A stretch of DNA of 64,000 bases from Bacteroides pyogenes DSM 20611 = JCM 6294 (lineage in GTDB: Bacteria > Bacteroidota > Bacteroidia > Bacteroidales > Bacteroidaceae), in contig NZ_ATZH01000027.1 of NCBI RefSeq assembly GCF_000428105.1, forward strand, positions 1 through 64,000. The letters run 5' to 3'. Below the pieces are notes generated by a model. That model did not search any database and had not been told where the DNA came from. It saw only the letters and a list, made by a program, of their open reading frames with translations. The translations under genes were made by a program, and so were the position numbers. The stretch's first letter is position 1. The number at the start of each line of letters is the position of its first letter. This document shows, one piece after another, positions 44,793 to 53,393 of this stretch.

Positions 44793-45344
44793 ATGATGAA
44801 ATATATACAGACAGAGATAAACGGCTTATGGCTTATAGAACCCGTAGTGCTTTCCGATGAACGGGGGTATTTTATGGAATCTTTTAAAAAAGAAGAGTTC
44901 GAAACGAATATAGGTCCGGTAGAGTTTATACAGGAAAATGAATCGCAATCATCTTTTGGTGTGTTACGTGGACTACATTATCAAATGGGGGAGCTTAGTC
45001 AAGCAAAATTAGTGCGTGTTGTTAAAGGTGAGGTGTTGGACGTGGCTGTCGATTTAAGACGTTCGTCTTCTACTTTTGGGAGACACGTGAGTATGTTGCT
45101 TAGCGAGAAAAACAAAAGGCAGTTTTTTATTCCTCGTGGTTTTGCCCATGGCTTTGCGGTATTGAGCGAAGATGCTATTCTTATGTATAAAGTGGACAAT
45201 AAATATGCCCCTCATTCCGAAACAACAATAAGGTATGATGACCCGAGTTTGGGAATCGAATGGCCTATTTCAGAATCGCAAATGATTTTGTCGCCAAAAG
45301 ATAAGCAAGGCATATCCTTTAAGGATGCCATTTGTTTTGAATAA
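44793..45344 (+). CDS. rfbC: dTDP-4-dehydrorhamnose 3,5-epimerase
   Basis: A 183-residue cupin epimerase acting on dTDP-4-keto-6-deoxyglucose on the way to dTDP-L-rhamnose. Conserved 'GVLRGLHYQ' (catalytic His about 62), 'KGEVLDVAVDLR' and 'FFIPRGFAHGF' are seen. Two ATG codons at 44793 and 44796 are both possible. It begins a unit with ugd; rfbA, rfbB and rfbD are not adjacent, so the rest of the rhamnose pathway lies elsewhere. Confidence 0.95.
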   Translation: MMKYIQTEINGLWLIEPVVLSDERGYFMESFKKEEFETNIGPVEFIQENESQSSFGVLRGLHYQMGELSQAKLVRVVKGEVLDVAVDLRRSSSTFGRHVSMLLSEKNKRQFFIPRGFAHGFAVLSEDAILMYKVDNKYAPHSETTIRYDDPSLGIEWPISESQMILSPKDKQGISFKDAICFE

Positions 45345-45366
45345 TGTTTTAACAAATACTGTTGAT

Positions 45367-46680
45367 ATGAAAATTGCAATTGTAGGAACAGGGTATGTAG
45401 GATTGGTAACCGGCACATGCTTTGCAGAGATTGGTGTGAACGTGGTTTGCGTGGATACTGATAAAACGAAAATAGAGTTGTTGAAAAAAGGAGAAATTCC
45501 TATTTATGAGAATGGACTCGAAGAAATGGTGATCCGTAATACGAAAGCCGGAAGATTAAATTTTACTACTTCTTTGGGAAATTGCTTGAATGATGTAGAA
45601 GTGATTTTTATTGCTGTAGGTACTCCGCCTGATGAAGACGGAAGCGCAGATCTGAGTTATGTGCTGGAAGTGGCGCGTACTATCGGGCGCAATATGAAGT
45701 CTTACAAACTGGTTGTCACCAAAAGTACTGTTCCAGTAGGAACAGCTTGTAGAGTTCGTGAAGCAATTCTGGCTGAATTAGACAAAAGAGGTGTTGAGAT
45801 TGAATTTGATGTTGCTTCCAATCCTGAGTTTTTGAAAGAAGGAAATGCCGTTAATGATTTTATGAGTCCTGATCGGGTCGTTGTCGGTGTCGAGTCAGAG
45901 CGTGCTAAAAAAATAATGTCTAAACTTTATAAACCGTTCTTGCTAAATAATTTCCGAGTGATTTTTATGGATATTCCATCTGCGGAAATGACTAAATATG
46001 CTGCAAACTCCATGTTGGCAACCCGTATCAGTTTTATGAATGATATTGCGAATTTGTGCGAATTGGTAGGAGCAGATGTCAATATGGTACGTAGCGGAAT
46101 AGGTTCGGATACACGTATAGGACGTAAGTTTTTGTATCCGGGCATCGGGTATGGAGGATCGTGTTTTCCAAAAGATGTGAAAGCATTGATCAAAACGGCA
46201 GAGCAGAATGGATACACTATGCGTGTGCTTCGTGCTGTAGAGGAAGTAAACAGTCGGCAAAAAAGCATATTGTTTGATAAGTTGTTGCGGCAGTTTGATG
46301 GTGACTTGAAAGGCAAAACGATAGCTCTTTGGGGACTTTCGTTTAAACCGGAAACAGACGATATGCGCGAGGCTCCCGCACTTGTTTTAATTGAAAAGCT
46401 CTTAGAAGCAGGATGCTGCATTAGGGTGTACGATCCTGCTGCAATGGCAGAATGCAAGCGACGGATAGGAGATGATGTCTATTATGCCAGTGACATGTAT
46501 GACGCTGTATTAGATGCGGACGCTTTGTTGCTAATTACCGAGTGGAAAGAATTCCGTTTGCCGTCATGGGCGGTCATAAAAAAAACGATGTCTCGCTTAA
46601 TTGTGTTGGATGGTCGCAATATTTATGATAAAAAAGAGATGGAAGAACTTGGTTTTACATATTCCTGCATTGGAAAATAA
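45367..46680 (+). CDS. ugd: UDP-glucose 6-dehydrogenase
   Basis: A 437-residue dehydrogenase from ATG 45367, which starts the NAD-binding 'MKIAIVGTGYVGLVTG'; the frame is open for 14 codons upstream into rfbC, but these do not belong to the family. The catalytic Cys266 lies in 'GYGGSCFPKD', with 'FLKEGNAVNDFMSPDR' (155-170). It makes UDP-glucuronate for surface polysaccharide. It lies 22 bp after rfbC, both supplying nucleotide sugars. Confidence 0.95.
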   Translation: MKIAIVGTGYVGLVTGTCFAEIGVNVVCVDTDKTKIELLKKGEIPIYENGLEEMVIRNTKAGRLNFTTSLGNCLNDVEVIFIAVGTPPDEDGSADLSYVLEVARTIGRNMKSYKLVVTKSTVPVGTACRVREAILAELDKRGVEIEFDVASNPEFLKEGNAVNDFMSPDRVVVGVESERAKKIMSKLYKPFLLNNFRVIFMDIPSAEMTKYAANSMLATRISFMNDIANLCELVGADVNMVRSGIGSDTRIGRKFLYPGIGYGGSCFPKDVKALIKTAEQNGYTMRVLRAVEEVNSRQKSILFDKLLRQFDGDLKGKTIALWGLSFKPETDDMREAPALVLIEKLLEAGCCIRVYDPAAMAECKRRIGDDVYYASDMYDAVLDADALLLITEWKEFRLPSWAVIKKTMSRLIVLDGRNIYDKKEMEELGFTYSCIGK

Positions 46681-46715
46681 GATAAATAGTGTATCTTTAT
46701 AGAAAAATTAAACGA

Positions 46716-47519
46716 ATGACTAAATATCTCACAGTCTGCACAGTCTCTTTATTGGCTTTTTTGATTCTGTCATGCAAGGAAGCCAAGAAAGACCAACTTT
46801 CCGAATCTCCGGAAAACATAAAGGCCAAAGAGCTATTGCAAGGTATCTGGTTGGATGATGAAACAGACATTCCGTTGATGTATATCAAAGGGGATACCAT
46901 TTATTATGCCGATTCCCAAAGCGCTCCAATTGCTTTTAAAATCATACGCGACACTCTTTATACTTATGGTAGAGATACGACTTACTATAAAATCGATAAA
47001 CAAGCGGAACATATATTCTGGTTCCATTCGATGGCCGATAATGTAGTAAAACTGCATAAATCGGACGATGAGAATGATTCATTGTCGTTTGTTCATAAAA
47101 AAGTTGTAATACCTACTTATACGGAAGTTACAAAAAGGGACAGTGTGGTTAATTACGATGGTGTGCGCTACCGGGCGTATGTTTATGTGAATCCTTCTAC
47201 ACATAAAGTTATCAAAACCACCTATTCGGAAGAAGGTATCAGCATGGAGAGCGTATATTACGATAACATAATGCACGTTTGCGTGTACGAAGGTAAGAAA
47301 AGTTTGTTTGCCAGCGATATTACGAAACAAATGTTTGAAAAAGTAGTACCCGCAGATTTTTTAAATCAGAGTATTTTATCTGATATTAAATTTATTAAAG
47401 TAGACCGGAACGGCTTTCGTTATCAAGCGGTATTGTCCATTCCTGAAAGTTCTATTTATTGTCTGGCTTATTTAATCATTGCTTTCGACGGGACATTCGA
47501 TATTGTTCCGGCTAAATAA
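46716..47519 (+). CDS. DUF4738-type lipoprotein
   Basis: A 267-residue lipoprotein from ATG 46716 (a GTG at 46689 would add nine residues). The signal sequence ends in a lipobox 'LILSCKEAK' (Cys about 20). Two beta-rich repeats follow ('LQGIWLDDETDIPLMYIKGDTIYYAD' region about 41-65; 'VRYRAYVYVNPSTHKVIKT' about 152-170), resembling DUF4738 family lipoproteins. Function unknown. It starts 35 bp after ugd and ends 12 bp before the convergent helicase gene. Confidence 0.72.
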   Translation: MTKYLTVCTVSLLAFLILSCKEAKKDQLSESPENIKAKELLQGIWLDDETDIPLMYIKGDTIYYADSQSAPIAFKIIRDTLYTYGRDTTYYKIDKQAEHIFWFHSMADNVVKLHKSDDENDSLSFVHKKVVIPTYTEVTKRDSVVNYDGVRYRAYVYVNPSTHKVIKTTYSEEGISMESVYYDNIMHVCVYEGKKSLFASDITKQMFEKVVPADFLNQSILSDIKFIKVDRNGFRYQAVLSIPESSIYCLAYLIIAFDGTFDIVPAK

Positions 47520-47531
47520 TTCCTCTACGCT

Positions 47532-48782
47532 TTATTTTCTTTTATCGGGAAATGCCCCGTTGTTTCTTTTTCCATTCGGTCGTTTCCCTTTGGGTTTCTT
47601 TTTCGAAGCATGGTTGTTCCGTCCTGACCGTGGCTTGTATTCAGGAGCTTCTCCCAATTCTTCGGGAAGAGGTATTTTATAAATATCCTTGCCGAGGAAG
47701 TTTTCAATATATTTAAAATTGGACTGCTCTTTTTCACTTATAAATGTGATGGCGACTCCATCGTTGTTGGCACGTGCCGTACGTCCGATTCGGTGTACAT
47801 AGTCTTCGCTGTCGTGGGGGACGTCGAAATTAATAACCAGGCGAATGTCATCGATGTCTATACCTCGTGCTACGATATCTGTTGCTATCAAAATATTAAT
47901 TCTTCCTGCTTTAAAATCTCGCATTACTTCTTCCCGCTGCGCTTGTTCCAAGTCCGAATGCATTTCTCCTACATTCAGTTTCATCATTTTTAAAGCCTTC
48001 GTTACTTCTTTTACTTTAATCTTCGAAGAAGCGAAGATGATGACACGTTCGGGCACTTCGTCAGTGAAAAGTGTACGTACGATTCCCAACTTTTGATTTT
48101 CATAGCACACATAAGCCGCTTGGATGATTTTATCTGCTGGTTTCGAAACCGCCAGCTTTATTTCTACGGGGTCGCGTAAAATAGTTTTGGCCAATTGTTG
48201 GATCTTTGCGGGCATTGTTGCCGAAAACATGATGGTTTGCCGTTCTTTCGGGAGGAACTTCACGATTTGCATAATGTCTTCGTAAAATCCCATGTCGAGC
48301 ATTCGGTCCGCTTCATCCAATATGAAATATGAGACTTTCGACAGGTCGACATACCCCAAGTTTAGATGCGCAATCAGCCGCCCGGGAGTGGCGATAACCA
48401 CATCTGCTCCTAAAGTTAATCCTTTCTTTTGCTGTTCGAAGAGTATTCCGTCATTACCTCCGTATACTGCGACGCTCGATACCGGCATGAAATAAGAAAA
48501 ACCTTCCATCTGCTGATCAATTTGCTGCGCGAGCTCGCGTGTAGGCGACATGACTATGCAGTTTATTGCGTCTTCCGGGTGTCCTCCTTCCGATAATTTA
48601 TTTAGTATGGGCAGCAGAAATGCGGCTGTTTTACCTGTGCCGGTTTGAGCTACTGCTATTAAATCTTTCCCTTCGAGAATTAGCGGAATGGCTTGTTCTT
48701 GTATAGGAGTGCATTCGTCAAATCTCATCGCATCAAGTGCTTCGAGAACATTCTCATTCAACTGTAGTTCGGAAAACTTCAT
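47532..48782 (-). CDS. DEAD-box ATP-dependent RNA helicase
   Basis: A 416-residue DEAD-box helicase of the RhlE/CsdA type. I take ATG 48782 (MKFSELQLNENVLEAL, containing the Q-motif phenylalanine); seven more residues are possible from 48803. Motif I AQTGTGKT, Ia PTRELAQQ, II DEAD ('FILDEADRML'), III SAT, and C-terminal 'ARGIDIDDIRLVIN' and 'HRIGRTAR' are all seen. The basic tail ('SKKKPKGKRPNGKRNNG') probably binds RNA. Likely role: ribosome assembly or RNA turnover, especially in cold. Confidence 0.93.
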   Translation of the reverse strand: MKFSELQLNENVLEALDAMRFDECTPIQEQAIPLILEGKDLIAVAQTGTGKTAAFLLPILNKLSEGGHPEDAINCIVMSPTRELAQQIDQQMEGFSYFMPVSSVAVYGGNDGILFEQQKKGLTLGADVVIATPGRLIAHLNLGYVDLSKVSYFILDEADRMLDMGFYEDIMQIVKFLPKERQTIMFSATMPAKIQQLAKTILRDPVEIKLAVSKPADKIIQAAYVCYENQKLGIVRTLFTDEVPERVIIFASSKIKVKEVTKALKMMKLNVGEMHSDLEQAQREEVMRDFKAGRINILIATDIVARGIDIDDIRLVINFDVPHDSEDYVHRIGRTARANNDGVAITFISEKEQSNFKYIENFLGKDIYKIPLPEELGEAPEYKPRSGRNNHASKKKPKGKRPNGKRNNGAFPDKRK

Positions 48783-48828
48783 TACTTTTTTATTTATTGG
48801 CAAAAGGTGAAATATGTTTTGTTTGTCG

Positions 48829-50058
48829 TTATATGTCCAGATAAGAGTCTTTGAATCCTAAGAAATAAAGTACTCCGTCGATGCCGATGGTGTTGATGGA
48901 TTGCTTGGCATTGGCAACAACTTTCGGTTTGGCATGAAAGGCAATTCCCAATCCGGCTATTCCCAGCATCGGGAGATCGTTAGCGCCATCGCCTACGGCA
49001 ATTGTCTGGGCAATATCCACCTTCTCTACTTGTGCTATCAGCCGTAGCAATTCGGCTTTGCGTTTGCCGTCTACTATATCCCCCAAATGCCTGCCGGTAA
49101 GTTTCCCGTCTATTATTTCCAGCTCGTTCGCATATACATAGTCTATACCGTATTTCTTTTGCAGATACTGCCCGAAATAAGTGAAACCTCCCGAAAGGAT
49201 AGCGATTTTGTAACCGTATTTTTTCAGTACATCCATCAGACGGTCTACTCCTTCGGTGATGGGGAGTTTCTCGGCAATATCCTGCATCACCGATTCGTCG
49301 AGCCCTTTCAATAGGGCTACGCGACGGGTAAAGCTCTCTGTAAAGTCGATTTCCCCACGCATGGCGCTTTCTGTGATTGCTTTTACTTCGTCACCCACCC
49401 CTGCACGTATCGCTAGCTCGTCAATCACTTCGGTCTCAATCAGTGTGGAGTCCATATCAAAGCAGATGAGACGACGCATACGACGATACATATTGTCTTG
49501 CTGGAACGAGAAGTCCATAGCCAAATCGCTGGAAAGTTCCATTAATTGTTCTTGCATGGCAATTCGGTCTTTGGGGGTACCCCGTACAGAAAGTTCGATA
49601 CAGGCACGGGTTCGCGCTTTCGTTTGATCTTCATCCAAAGGGATCCGTCCTGTCAAACGCTTGATAGCGTCGATATTCAAGCCTTGTTCGGATAGAATAC
49701 GTGTGGCGGCCGATATTTGGCGGGCAGAAAGCTTCCGTCCCAATATAGTCAGGATGTATCGATTCTTTCCTTGCATTCCCACCCAGTTTTCGTATTGCTC
49801 GGTTGTGATCGGTTCAAACCGTATGGAGACTCCCAGAGATGAAGCTTTGAATAATAATTCTTTCATAATGAATCCGGAGTCTTTTTCTTCGCTTCTGCAA
49901 AGGATGCCCAACGACAAAGTGTTGTGTATATCTGCCTGACCGATATCGAGGATTGTGGCATCGTACTTGGCCAAAATCTCGGTCACGGAGGCGGTGAGTC
50001 CCGGACGATCTTCGCCGGTAACTCTGATCAAAATCAGTTCGGTATTTGATGAGTGCAT
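48829..50058 (-). CDS. serB: phosphoserine phosphatase with N-terminal ACT domains
   Basis: A 409-residue enzyme making L-serine from phosphoserine. Two ACT-like domains (about 8-85 and 100-185) precede the HAD phosphatase core: nucleophile D201 and D203 in 'ICFDMDSTLIETEVIDE', 'ILSGGFTYFG' and 'VGDGANDLPML'. ACT domains suggest allosteric control by serine. Full length. It is divergent from the gene at 50322. Confidence 0.95.
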   Translation of the reverse strand: MHSSNTELILIRVTGEDRPGLTASVTEILAKYDATILDIGQADIHNTLSLGILCRSEEKDSGFIMKELLFKASSLGVSIRFEPITTEQYENWVGMQGKNRYILTILGRKLSARQISAATRILSEQGLNIDAIKRLTGRIPLDEDQTKARTRACIELSVRGTPKDRIAMQEQLMELSSDLAMDFSFQQDNMYRRMRRLICFDMDSTLIETEVIDELAIRAGVGDEVKAITESAMRGEIDFTESFTRRVALLKGLDESVMQDIAEKLPITEGVDRLMDVLKKYGYKIAILSGGFTYFGQYLQKKYGIDYVYANELEIIDGKLTGRHLGDIVDGKRKAELLRLIAQVEKVDIAQTIAVGDGANDLPMLGIAGLGIAFHAKPKVVANAKQSINTIGIDGVLYFLGFKDSYLDI

Positions 50059-50078
50059 AAAAACAGGCTTTTATCTTG

Positions 50079-50086
50079 CAAAAGTA
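50079..50086 (-). promoter_or_regulatory. predicted -7 box of serB
   Basis: The minus strand reads TACTTTTG, matching TAnnTTTG, 21 nt upstream of the serB ATG. Confidence 0.5.
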
Positions 50087-50183
50087 GGGAAAAAACTTTG
50101 TTTTTATGCTAAATAACATGAAAAAAACAGGCGAAAAAATGAGATTTTTACTTGTTTTTTTGGAAGTTTGTTTGATAATTGTT

Positions 50184-50191
50184 TACCTTTG
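50184..50191 (+). promoter_or_regulatory. predicted promoter of the thioredoxin-fold gene
   Basis: TACCTTTG (-7) with TTTG repeats at 50167-50174 at about the -33 position. Transcription would start near 50197, exactly at the first base of the structured leader. Confidence 0.55.
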
Positions 50192-50196
50192 CATCC

Positions 50197-50296
50197 GGTT
50201 TCAAAGATAAAGGCTCTGATAGTCAGCGGATTCCTCTCCGCTGATGCCTGAAAATAAACATTTCGGGAAGAAACCACTGTTTGAGGACAGTCCCGG
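50197..50296 (+). ncRNA. structured leader RNA with possible pseudoknot
   Basis: The leader can form four pairings. P1: GGTTTC (50197-50202) with GAAACC (50270-50275). P2 inside it: AGGC/GCCT plus TCAGCGGA/TCCGCTGA (50211-50249, loop TTCCTC). P3: CGGG (50264-50267) with CCCG (50292-50295), crossing P1. P4: ACTGT/ACAGT (50276-50291). P3 pairs from within the P1 loop to beyond it, the layout of an H-type pseudoknot, as in several riboswitches. The element runs from the predicted transcription start to 26 nt before the ATG. I do not recognise it as a known family. Confidence 0.55.
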
Positions 50297-50321
50297 ATAG
50301 TATTAACTAAAACCGAATTAC

Positions 50322-50825
50322 ATGAGACATGTAAAATGGATTTTTGTTGTATTACTAATTTGTTCCTTGACCGCTTTCGTTGAGAAAGACAAACCTACCG
50401 GAGGTTTGAATGAGGGTAATGTAGCCCCTGATTTTAAAGTCGAATCTACATTGGATACGCAACCGGCATTTCAGCTCAATCAATTGAAAGGCCGATACGT
50501 ATTGCTTAGTTTTTGGGCGAGTTACGATGCGCATTCCCGGATGCAAAACATAAGTTTGAGCAATGTGCTTCGTTCTTCCCGCAATGTAAAACTGGTTTCT
50601 ATTTCGTTCGATGAGTTTGAATCGATTTTTAAGGAAACAGTTCGTAAGGACCAAATAGTTACGCCGACTTGTTTCGTGGAAACGCAGGGCGAGAACTCGA
50701 GATTATTTAAAAAATACAATTTGAATAGAGGGTTCACTAACTATTTATTGGATGGAAATGGTGTGATTATTGCCAAAAACATCTCTGCTGCAGACCTTTC
50801 TGCTTATGTAAAAGAGATCGGTTGA
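50322..50825 (+). CDS. secreted thioredoxin-fold protein without CXXC
   Basis: A 167-residue protein with an N-terminal signal or anchor (about 4-20) and a TlpA/AhpC-like fold: 'GNVAPDFKVESTL' (32-44), 'LKGRYVLLSFWASYDAHSR' (55-73), 'VKLVSISFDE' and 'NYLLDGNGVIIAK'. Where TlpA-type enzymes have WCxxC, this one has WASYDAH (65-71), so it lacks the redox pair. The only other Cys after the signal is in 'TPTCFVE'. It is therefore likely a binding or regulatory rather than reducing protein. Its own promoter and structured leader precede it. Confidence 0.82.
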   Translation: MRHVKWIFVVLLICSLTAFVEKDKPTGGLNEGNVAPDFKVESTLDTQPAFQLNQLKGRYVLLSFWASYDAHSRMQNISLSNVLRSSRNVKLVSISFDEFESIFKETVRKDQIVTPTCFVETQGENSRLFKKYNLNRGFTNYLLDGNGVIIAKNISAADLSAYVKEIG

Positions 50826-50929
50826 CGCTTGAAACGTATATAGCATAAGGAGAAAAGGACTTCTCGAAATCTTCCGTGTTTCGGCTGATGTAGAGAACAG
50901 ACAAAAGAGGAAATGGATACAACAAAAAG

Positions 50930-50970
50930 TTCCGCTTGTGCTTGCCATCCGGCAAAGCAAGCGGAATTTC
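50930..50970 (+). terminator. terminator after the thioredoxin-fold gene
   Basis: TTCCGCTTG pairs with CAAGCGGAA around an inner TTGCC/GGCAA hairpin, followed by TTTCT. The 337-bp gap 50826-51162 holds this; I see nothing else in it. Confidence 0.75.
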
Positions 50971-51162
50971 TATTTTCGGCAGACACAGTAAATATTTTCT
51001 AATATTTTTCTATGATTCTATTCCTGTTACGGCACGATGAAGTATTTGAAGAAGCTATTTTGAGCTGCCCGATATTTCTGAAAGAAATTGAGTGTGCCAT
51101 TGCATAATTGTTTATAACTTCAGTGGGTTGTGAATGAAAAATGGACGAGTGCCGTGCTGCTG

Positions 51163-52260
51163 CTATTTGGGAGCATGCTTGTATAGGAAGAATGCAATAG
51201 CCGCATACAGAAGGTTGGGAATCCAAACTGCTATGACGGGCGGAACATTCCCATTTACGGCAAATGTGGAAGAAATGGTTTGAAATAAAATATAAGAGAA
51301 ACTCAGGCCAAGACCAATGCCCAGATGGAGTCCCATTCCGCCTTTCATCTTACGTGATGAGAGAGATACTCCGATAATGGTCAGAATGAACGATGCGAAT
51401 GACATCGCTATCCGCTTGTGATACTCTATTTCAAACTCTTTTATATTAGCAAACCCTCTTTTCTTCTGTTTGTTTATGTATTCGCTTAACTGCGGACTGG
51501 TCATCATCTCCTGTTGATTTTTCATAATCAGGAAGTCCGACGGATCCATGTTGATCAGTGAGTCTATGCGGTCACCTTTAGTGATTTTTTCTTTCAGGCC
51601 ATCGAGTTCACGAATCATGTAGTCATGAATTGTCCATTTATTTACGGTGGTAGTATCGTACGTGATGCGTCGTGCCGTCAAATGAGACACAAGTTTCTTG
51701 TCGACAAATTTATCAAGTGAAAAGCGATTACCTGTTTTCATGGCGTCATTATAATTGTCGATATATGCTATGACGCCATTATCTACTTCCAGCTGTACGT
51801 TATGGGCCATATTTTTTTTCTTCGACTTAATGTATTTGTCTTCAAAGTTTAATCGGGTAATACTTCCTTGTGGGATTACGTACGCACTTAATAGAAACGT
51901 GACCAGCGCAATGATACTTGCTGAGATCATGTAGGGGCGCATCATCCGTTTAAAACTCATGCCTGTAGAAAACATGGCGATGATCTCGGAATTTTCCGCC
52001 AGCTTGGAGGTGAAAAAGATTACCGCGATAAATACAAACAGCGGACTAAATAGATTGGAGAAGTAAGGGATGAAATTCATGTAGTATTCGAAGATAATCT
52101 TACTCCAAGGAGCCTCATGCTCCATCAATTTATCCATTTTCTCGTTAAAGTCGAATACCACCGCGATGGATATAATCAGTGCGATAGCAAAAACGTATGT
52201 CCCCAAGAATTTCTTGATGATATACCAGTCCAGCCGCTTTATGAATTGATTGCTTTTCAT
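51163..52260 (-). CDS. LptF/LptG family lipopolysaccharide export permease
   Basis: A 365-residue inner-membrane protein from ATG 52260, which lies immediately after the tgt stop; 15 more residues are possible upstream but would overlap tgt. Membrane helices at about 15-38, 55-85, 95-125 and three near the C-terminus (about 285-360) surround a large periplasmic beta-jellyroll, the LptF/G layout. It works with LptB2 and the other LptF/G protein to extract LPS. The DUF-type sequence alone does not separate LptF from LptG. Confidence 0.9.
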   Translation of the reverse strand: MKSNQFIKRLDWYIIKKFLGTYVFAIALIISIAVVFDFNEKMDKLMEHEAPWSKIIFEYYMNFIPYFSNLFSPLFVFIAVIFFTSKLAENSEIIAMFSTGMSFKRMMRPYMISASIIALVTFLLSAYVIPQGSITRLNFEDKYIKSKKKNMAHNVQLEVDNGVIAYIDNYNDAMKTGNRFSLDKFVDKKLVSHLTARRITYDTTTVNKWTIHDYMIRELDGLKEKITKGDRIDSLINMDPSDFLIMKNQQEMMTSPQLSEYINKQKKRGFANIKEFEIEYHKRIAMSFASFILTIIGVSLSSRKMKGGMGLHLGIGLGLSFSYILFQTISSTFAVNGNVPPVIAVWIPNLLYAAIAFFLYKHAPK

Positions 52261-52262
52261 TT

Positions 52263-53393
52263 TTACAGTCTTGTTGACACTTTGTTCACCATCATCGGTT
52301 TCCATGTAGAAAAATCACCGGCAATGATATGCTTGCGGGCTTCACCTGCCAACCATAAATAAAATGCGAGATTATGTATGGAAGCGATTTGCATCGCCAA
52401 CAATTCTTGTGCATGGAAGAGGTGGCGAAGATAAGCTTTACTGTATAGAGTGTCTACTACGGATGCACCGTCTGCTTCGATGGGCGAGAAGTCTGTTTCC
52501 CATTTTTTGTTTCGCATGTTGATAATCCCGTCTTTGGTGAACAACATGCCGTTTCGTCCGTTGCGAGTAGGCATTACGCAGTCGAACATGTCTACCCCAC
52601 GCTCAATGCCTTCGAGAATATTAACCGGTGTTCCCACTCCCATCAAATAGCGAGGCTTATCTTTAGGTAGAATGCCGTTGACAAGTTCAATCATTTCATA
52701 CATCTTATCTACCGGCTCACCTACCGCCAATCCGCCAATAGCATTCCCGTCGGCTTCTTTCGATGCGATGAATTCTGCCGACTGCTTCCGCAAATCGGGG
52801 TATACGCATCCCTGAACAATAGGGAACAACGATTGGCGGTAGCCATACTTCGGTTCCGTTTCGTTAAATCGTTGGATACAACGGTCGAGCCACCGGTGTG
52901 TCAGTCCCAATGACTTTTTGGCATATTCGTAGTCGGAGTCTCCGGGAGGGCATTCGTCGAAAGCCATCATAATATCTGCCCCGATGGTACGTTCTATATC
53001 CATTACCTTTTCGGGTGTAAAGACATGTTTGCTACCGTCGATGTGCGAACGGAACTCGGCGCCTTCTTCACGAAGTTTGCGGATGCCTGCCAATGAAAAC
53101 ACCTGAAATCCTCCGCTATCCGTCAGCATAGGGCGGTCGAAGCCATTGAAACGGTGCAAACCGCCGGCTTTTTCAATCACATCCAATCCCGGACGAAGAT
53201 ATAAGTGGTAAGTATTTCCTAAAATAATCTGAGCTTTTATGTCTTCCTTCAGCTCGGTTAAATGTACTCCCTTTACGCTCCCCAATGTCCCTACCGGCAT
53301 AAAAATAGGAGTCTGTATCTGCCCGTGGTCGGTCGTTATAAGACCTGCCCGGGCATTGCTTTTTGCATCTGTATGTTGTAGTTCGAACGTCAT
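52263..53393 (-). CDS. tgt: queuine tRNA-ribosyltransferase (Tgt), zinc-cysteines missing
   Basis: A 376-residue enzyme exchanging guanine 34 for preQ1 in tRNAs with GUN anticodons. D92 ('TDSGGFQVFS') and the nucleophile D271 ('DCVMPTRNGRNG') are conserved. The zinc motif, normally CxCxxC followed after about 25 residues by His, is changed: residues 305-316 read 'IEADGASVVDTL' with no cysteines, while 'SIHNLAFYL' (His340) is kept. The protein otherwise looks complete, so zinc may be replaced by other packing, possibly a lineage feature. It overlaps lon by 4 bp and is followed by lptG. Confidence 0.95.
   Translation of the reverse strand: MTFELQHTDAKSNARAGLITTDHGQIQTPIFMPVGTLGSVKGVHLTELKEDIKAQIILGNTYHLYLRPGLDVIEKAGGLHRFNGFDRPMLTDSGGFQVFSLAGIRKLREEGAEFRSHIDGSKHVFTPEKVMDIERTIGADIMMAFDECPPGDSDYEYAKKSLGLTHRWLDRCIQRFNETEPKYGYRQSLFPIVQGCVYPDLRKQSAEFIASKEADGNAIGGLAVGEPVDKMYEMIELVNGILPKDKPRYLMGVGTPVNILEGIERGVDMFDCVMPTRNGRNGMLFTKDGIINMRNKKWETDFSPIEADGASVVDTLYSKAYLRHLFHAQELLAMQIASIHNLAFYLWLAGEARKHIIAGDFSTWKPMMVNKVSTRL

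Noticed and set aside
50211..50249. Fluoride riboswitch (CTGATGxCT resemblance)
   Set aside because: Only GCTGATGCCT resembles the 3' part of that motif; the conserved 5' half and pairing layout are absent.
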